From positions 139,465,077 through 139,529,076 of the forward strand of contig NC_134365.1 in the NCBI RefSeq assembly GCF_035582795.1: a stretch of DNA of 64,000 nucleotides, in the 5' to 3' direction. Shown piece after piece: positions 51,744 through 64,000 of this stretch; the stretch's first letter is position 1, and each line of letters begins with the position of its first letter. The notes below the pieces were generated by a model. It worked only from the letters and a program-made list of their open reading frames with translations, was not told the origin of the DNA and ran no database searches. Both the position numbers and the translations under genes were made by a program. Source of the DNA: Mycteria americana (Eukaryota > Chordata > Aves > Ciconiiformes > Ciconiidae).

Positions 51744-52745
51744 TTTATTGTATTCTGAAAACTTCATTTTATTTCTAACTTATTTACAGTTAAACATTCA
51801 GAATCATAAAATATGAAGTATAAAATATTTAACAAAATAGATGCAGTTCATGTTGTTCAGATGCACCATAGATATATGATGAAACAGTAAACAGCATAGG
51901 AATTTCCTGATGGTCCTCTCTCTCATTTACCAGGGAAAGGAGGGTGTAGACCTACTCTATACACTCTGGTCTGACCACTACGGCATCAACCTTTCATTTC
52001 AGAGAGAACAACGACACTCTGATTTCTGCGTCCTCTGTCTTCCACAGTTACCTTCTCTATCTGAAATGCAACACTGTAATGTTCAATACATCAGATACCC
52101 TCTGAAGTTGGTATTTTCAATACTTTTTTTTTTAAATATAGAACTTCCTAGAAAAGAAGAATCAGGTAATTCAGGCCATATGAACAAAAGAGTCATTTAT
52201 TATATATATATTCTCTAGTAAGTTATAATAGTCTCTTGGATTTTAAATGTCTTTTTGCTATTTTCAATGCTTAAAAATTATAATTTTAAAACATTAAATA
52301 TTGTGTTATATACATTATGATTTAATTTCTCATTTCTAAACATGGAGCATTCTCCAAGTGAAAACCTGGATGAAACAGAAAACAACTTCATTGACATTAA
52401 CAGGCTTTAAAAGTTCACTTCATACAACCATAGATTTGACTATATGAAAAATAGCCAAACATCAATTTGCTCCTAGATGGGATTTTTTTTCTGTTCATTT
52501 TTCTGGTCTTGGGGAGAGGGTTTTTTTGGCTTTTGTTTTTGTATAAACGGAAGGACAGATCTGGTCATTACTTTTGTCAGTGTTCAGTATTTTAACTTTT
52601 TTTTTTAACCTCATACCTATTTTATATAAAATAACAAAATATACAGAGAAAGCTGAGTTTGTTACATTAGTTCATACACATACAGTAAATAAAAATTTTT
52701 TATGTATGGCTTTGCAAAGGTAGATTATGAAGTGACTTTTGTATT
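51744..52745 (-). other. FRMPD4: Candidate FRMPD4 3' UTR
   Basis: An AT-rich kilobase directly downstream of the long-isoform stop. On the minus strand AATAAA hexamers lie at 52745-52750 (overlapping the stop codon), 52196-52201, 51768-51773 and 51744-51749. Which one is used cannot be told from sequence alone. Confidence 0.5.
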
Positions 52746-54088
52746 TTATTTGTTTAAAAGCATTTTAAGAGAACGTGTTAGTGTGCTTACAATAGCGGCC
52801 ATGGTAGTCGAATGTCGAGCCAAGAGTTTAATGCTAGGATCACTGGAGGTCTTGCCTGACACTGCTTCTGCAGCCTTCAGAAGACAAATGTAGTTTATTA
52901 CAACCTCATCTATCTTAGCTATAATTTCCTGCTGCTGTGTTTCAGAGTTCATGACTTTAACTAAACGCATGCAGGCTTCTGTTAAGCAACAGAGTACTTG
53001 AAAGCTGGAAGTCATAGCTAAAAGCATTTCCTCAGGGCTTTTATCAGCCATGGCCATTTTCCTGCAGGCACTTCCCAACTGTCTCGATTCCATAGATAAC
53101 AGTTGTTTGTACTTAGAAAGTTTAAGGTCATATGTTTCTGGATGTAAATCTTCTCTCTTGCCCATACTTGCTCGGACCAGTGAGAGTAGCTCATTGGCAT
53201 CCTTTTGTGCTGCAATAAATCCATCAGGCATTGCATACGTCTTCTCTTTCATCACATTTATTTGTGTGATTCGTGCATCGAAGGCCACATCGTTGAGATT
53301 CACATCAATTTGGCCATCTTGGATATCAGCACTGCTCTTCTCATGCACATTGACTGCCTCATCTTGCAGGGGCTCAGTAGCTTTTGGGGACTCCAAGACT
53401 TTCTGCTCATTTTCACTGGAAAACGACTGACCGACTGGTTCTGCGAGCTCACATGGGAGCTGCGGTTCGAAGAGACACGAGAGCTGATGGCTGTCTTCAG
53501 CATCTTCATCGTCGTTGTCATCGTTTCCTCTGCTTAGGAAACAATAGCTAAAGGGGCCACGACACCTCCAGGTGCTGGTGTCCAGCTTCCGCAAGGGCAA
53601 CGTTCGACACTGCTTGGAGTCCTTCTGACTGGCGCCTGTGCCTGAACACCTCTTACTGTCCTTCTTATCAGTGCTGACGTACACACAGCTCTGGGAATAA
53701 CTTTTTGACAGCTTTTTGCCCAGGGGGAGTTCCACCCTTCTCTCCAATTTGGATTCATCCCTTCGGGTGATGTCCAGGCATTTCAAGCCGGCTGCGGCTG
53801 CCTTCTTTTCAAACAGCATCTCAATGCCTGCCGATCCTCCAATGATGCTGCTGCTGCGTCTCAGCACTTTCCTGTTGTGCGGCATCCTGAGGCTTCCTCC
53901 TATCATGTCATATGGCCGTAAACTAACTGTTGCCCCACAAGCCTGATTTACTTTGGGAATGTCACAAGAGTCTTGATTTTGACTTGGCACCTTTGATTCT
54001 GATAGCATGGATGATAGCATGATGGAGTCAGCTAGAGGCTGTCTAGGAAAAGCTGTAGGCATGCCTCCTTGTCTTCCCTTTTCAGGCT
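52746..54088 (-). CDS. FRMPD4: FRMPD4 last exon, long C-terminal isoform
   Basis: A single open frame of 447 codons plus TAA. Spliced from the TTTCACAG acceptor at 54089-54090, it continues the frame of the preceding exon as ...KIKETT-EPEKGRQGG. The first part is low-complexity, with a basic RKVLRRSSSIIGG segment and an acidic NDDNDDEDAEDS run. From about ANELLSLVRASMGKRE onward the sequence becomes regular and helix-rich (YKQLLSMESRQLGSACRKMA; MLLAMTSSFQVLCCLTEACM; IDEVVINYICLLKAAEAVSG) and ends TLTRSLKMLLNK. The intact 1.3-kb frame, with codon structure unlike the flanks, shows it is protein-coding. The family's long members FRMPD1 and FRMPD3 have extended C-termini, and I infer this is the FRMPD4 counterpart. 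Use of the other acceptor 14 nt upstream makes this whole segment 3' UTR. Confidence 0.9.
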
Positions 54089-54097
54089 CTGTGAAAG

Positions 54098-54102
54098 CTA
54101 CA
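54098..54102 (-). CDS. FRMPD4: FRMPD4 last exon, short isoform end (ETTV stop)
   Basis: Splicing the preceding exon (...GAA ACT ACA G) to the acceptor CCCCTAG at 54103-54104 adds TG TAG, giving Val then stop, so the protein ends KIKETTV. This is the C-terminus I recall for the human 1322-residue FRMPD4, a class I PDZ ligand (T-x-V); Preso/FRMPD4 is reported to bind PSD-95 through its C-terminal PDZ motif. The stop lies in the last exon, so nonsense-mediated decay is not expected. Confidence 0.85.
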
Positions 54103-55293
54103 CTAGGGGTAGTAGAAGAGCAGACAGAATAATTAAGCATCACCCTGATAATATTGAGACTGAACTTTCAAATATCTTTAACAGTCAGGACAAATGGATT
54201 CCTGGTATTTCCCAGGGGTCTCCATTCCTCAAAATATTTCACAAAAAATTCATGGCTAGTTCCTCATGTCTTTTGTATTTCAATCTATCAACAGCTTACA
54301 ACTTATGAATAGTTAATTGTTCATTCCACCACAGCAGACTCGTTTAAAAAAAGGAATAGAAAATCATCTATAAAACTTCCTAAATCTCCCCCAATATATA
54401 GATTGGATATTTTCTGTTAAATAATGAGATGAATATTTTCAGATTAAAATACCTTCTTTAACTATACCCGAGAGGGTATGGAAAGCTGTATTCATTGTAA
54501 TTTTGGTTTGGTTATGTGTTTTTTTGCCAGAGAAATAACATTTCTCATTCTTGCTCCTAGTCTGTTCCACTTTTAGATTTTCATGCATTCACACACTACT
54601 GCTACATGTAGATTGCAACCCAGGGAGAGGGAAGCATTTAAAACCCAACTGAAAGCATTTCCAATGCTGTCTCTGAAAATCTGCGGTTTTTTATAACAGT
54701 AAGTTCATAAAATCTCTTGAAATTGGAACTTAAAAATGCGGTAATGGTTCCATATGTAAATTATTCTTTAAGGAAACACCTACTGTCAGATGGTGAAGTA
54801 AATACATGCTTAATAAGATAGTGACATTTTCTCATCCTTACATTTTGAGCTTTTTATTCATACTGGCATGTTTTTAACAATCTGCTAAAATAGCATATAA
54901 GATACATAATAAATGAATCACAGTTTTTCCTCTCCTACATTAATATACCTTGTGAAGTCATCTCATATTCTAACAAGTATACTGGAACTCAAGTGACTAT
55001 GGATTTTGGAGAGGCTCCCAAAGAGTGGAGGAGAGGCCTCTCCATTAACGTCCCCCCAAATGTTTTTAACTGTAATGAGAGGTTTTAAAAAAATTAATCT
55101 TTGTAAGCAGCTCATAAGAACATCTCAACATGTACCAGTAAATTGAATAGATACACCAAAGGTCTAATGCCACTGTCTGCTACAGCTTGACAATGTAGTT
55201 TCAGGTAAAGCTAATACAAACTTCACACCTAGTCCTCATCCTTAACATGTAGCTTTAAAAACGAACATAAGAAACACTTTATTACTGCTGTAC
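54103..55293 (-). other. FRMPD4: FRMPD4 last intron
   Basis: An intron of 1191 nt (1205 if the second acceptor is used). The donor is ACAG|GTACAG and the first acceptor is CTACTACCCCTAG. AT-rich with no repeat recognised. Confidence 0.9.
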
Positions 55294-56565
55294 CTGTAGT
55301 TTCTTTTATCTTGGGGATCCGATGACATCCTTCTCTCAAAGTGCCGAACAGTGGTTCAGCATTAATTGCTGAATGCACGACAGGCACCGTCATTCTGTGA
55401 CACACGGCTTCAGGCTGCTGGTGCTGGTCCTTGTATGTCGTTCCATGGTTTGGAAGAATGGCAGCTCTTTCATCTGCTGGAATATAGGCAATGCCCTTCA
55501 TTGACGGGTCAGAGATAATGTGCTTAACGTCAGAGGTACAAAGAGGAGATTCAACGGGGGTAGCACATGTGCTACTGCCTGTGCTGCATCCTGCATCCAC
55601 TGAAGAGCACTGAGAGCTTTGCAGTGAGAAATGGCCTTCACTTTGCAGAGATGACATGCGCTTAGCCAAGTGATATTCACAAAGTCTAGCCACGCTCTGC
55701 TCAGCTTCTGGAAGCTTTGAAGGATGGTCATCTGCAGATAAATCGGTATCTTCTGCATCGTTTAGGTCTTTGGCTGAAGACACAGGAGTCATATCTGACA
55801 GGAAGTTTTCACCTTGGCTAAGCCCCGAGGTATCATCCTGATCCACCTCAGGATCCACTTCACCTTTACAGTCAGTTTCTGTTTTACCAAGGACAGGAAC
55901 TCTTGGAAAAGTCTTCCCGTTCACTGTTTCTGGGCTTGGCTTATCTGCTGCCCCATCATCGGCAGCGTACCATCTTTGGCGAAAGGCAGTTCTCTCCACA
56001 TTAAAAGTGCTTAGGCGTTGACTGTCTCTTGCTGAAAGAGTTCCAAATTTAGCTTTTAGATCTTCATCAGTCTCTGCTTTTTTAGTTCCCTGTTGCTTTT
56101 TCACAGTAGCATTGCCATCAGAGGGTGCTTTTACTTTGCTGTCTGTCATCTTATTTTTCCTTTTACTAGTGCAAGAATATACCAAGGATCCCATGTGCAA
56201 TTTGCTAAAATAATCAGTGACAGATTTTGTTTCCATGGTCTCTGGCTCCATTTCCATGTTATCTGAATGAAGAATCTGCTTTGAAGGCACAACTTTTGAC
56301 TGTAGCTCTGCAGCCTGACGACCAGCCAAAGGCTGTGAGGGCTTCATGCCTGGCCCTCCAGCCTGATTCTTAGTGATGGGAAACTCAGTCTGCTCTTCCA
56401 CAAGGGGTTGGTAGCCTTCACTTGTGGTCAAAAACATACGTGCAGTGTTTTCCGACTGTTTCTGTGCCGCGGCTAGTTCAGAGCTTTCAGTCATTTCAGA
56501 GGAATTTGTTTCATTGCCAGAATCTGAAGATGACTCAGGGCTATATGCTCGCAGGATAGCTACAC
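55294..56565 (-). CDS. FRMPD4: FRMPD4 exon encoding the distal disordered tail and KIKETT
   Basis: This exon has 1272 nt, phase 1 in and phase 1 out, from [19 protein letters not shown] to [18 protein letters not shown]. It aligns throughout with the human FRMPD4 tail as I recall it ([61 protein letters not shown]). It is a long Ser/Thr/Glu-rich, apparently disordered region with many SP sites. FRMPD4 (Preso1) is a postsynaptic scaffold that binds PSD-95, group I mGluRs, Homer and proline-directed kinases. The acceptor is CTTGTAG|GTGTAG and the donor ACAG|GTACAG. The frame runs past the donor for about 18 codons into intron sequence, which is not coding. Confidence 0.96.

Positions 56566-64000
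<7,435 letters not shown>

Noticed and set aside
53050..53946. Plus-strand frames opposite the FRMPD4 last exon
   Set aside because: Shadows of the real minus-strand coding frame.

Overview
The window is vertebrate nuclear DNA and almost certainly avian. It has intron-split genes with vertebrate protein sequence, a GC-rich CpG-island promoter in an AT-rich background, and truncated CR1 LINE copies as the only interspersed repeats I could recognise. Two of those copies keep avian-style CR1 3' ends with the tandem octamer-like 'attctatga' signature. No bacterial genes, CRISPR arrays or intact mobile elements were seen. The species cannot be named from the sequence.

Layout, all genes on the minus strand. 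(1) 1-12680 is the 5' part of PRPS2 (phosphoribosyl-pyrophosphate synthetase 2). Coding exon 1 is at 12221-12342 in a CpG island, a 10.2 kb intron 1 follows, exon 2 is at 1808-1991, and the rest of the gene lies beyond the left edge. (2) 12681 to about 51740 is a roughly 39 kb gene-poor interval. It holds CR1 fragments (about 23440-25077, 37270-38060, 49670-50190, 50230-50686, plus older scraps), homopolymers and short tandem duplications, but no gene I can support. (3) 52746-62836 is the 3' half of FRMPD4 (Preso1). Six coding exons encode the end of the FERM domain, the long disordered acidic tail, the PDZ-ligand C-terminus and an alternative long C-terminal extension. The 5' exons (WW, PDZ, start of FERM) lie beyond the right edge.

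The order FRMPD4 then PRPS2 on one strand matches human Xp22.2, and residues specific to PRPS2 rather than PRPS1 confirm which paralogous block this is. PRPS2 is a housekeeping nucleotide-synthesis enzyme and FRMPD4 is a neuronal postsynaptic scaffold. They are neighbours by descent and nothing here suggests they act together.

The most interesting signals are three. First, two splice acceptors 14 nt apart in the last FRMPD4 exon: one makes the canonical ETTV-stop PDZ ligand, and the other removes it and adds 447 codons. Second, a 452-bp, about 99% identical tract is shared by two otherwise diverged CR1 copies 13 kb apart, which looks like ectopic gene conversion. Third, the PRPS2 promoter and 5' end are dense in unusual DNA: a (GGGGCC)-type tract, a 43-nt pyrimidine run and a pyrimidine-rich 5' UTR element.
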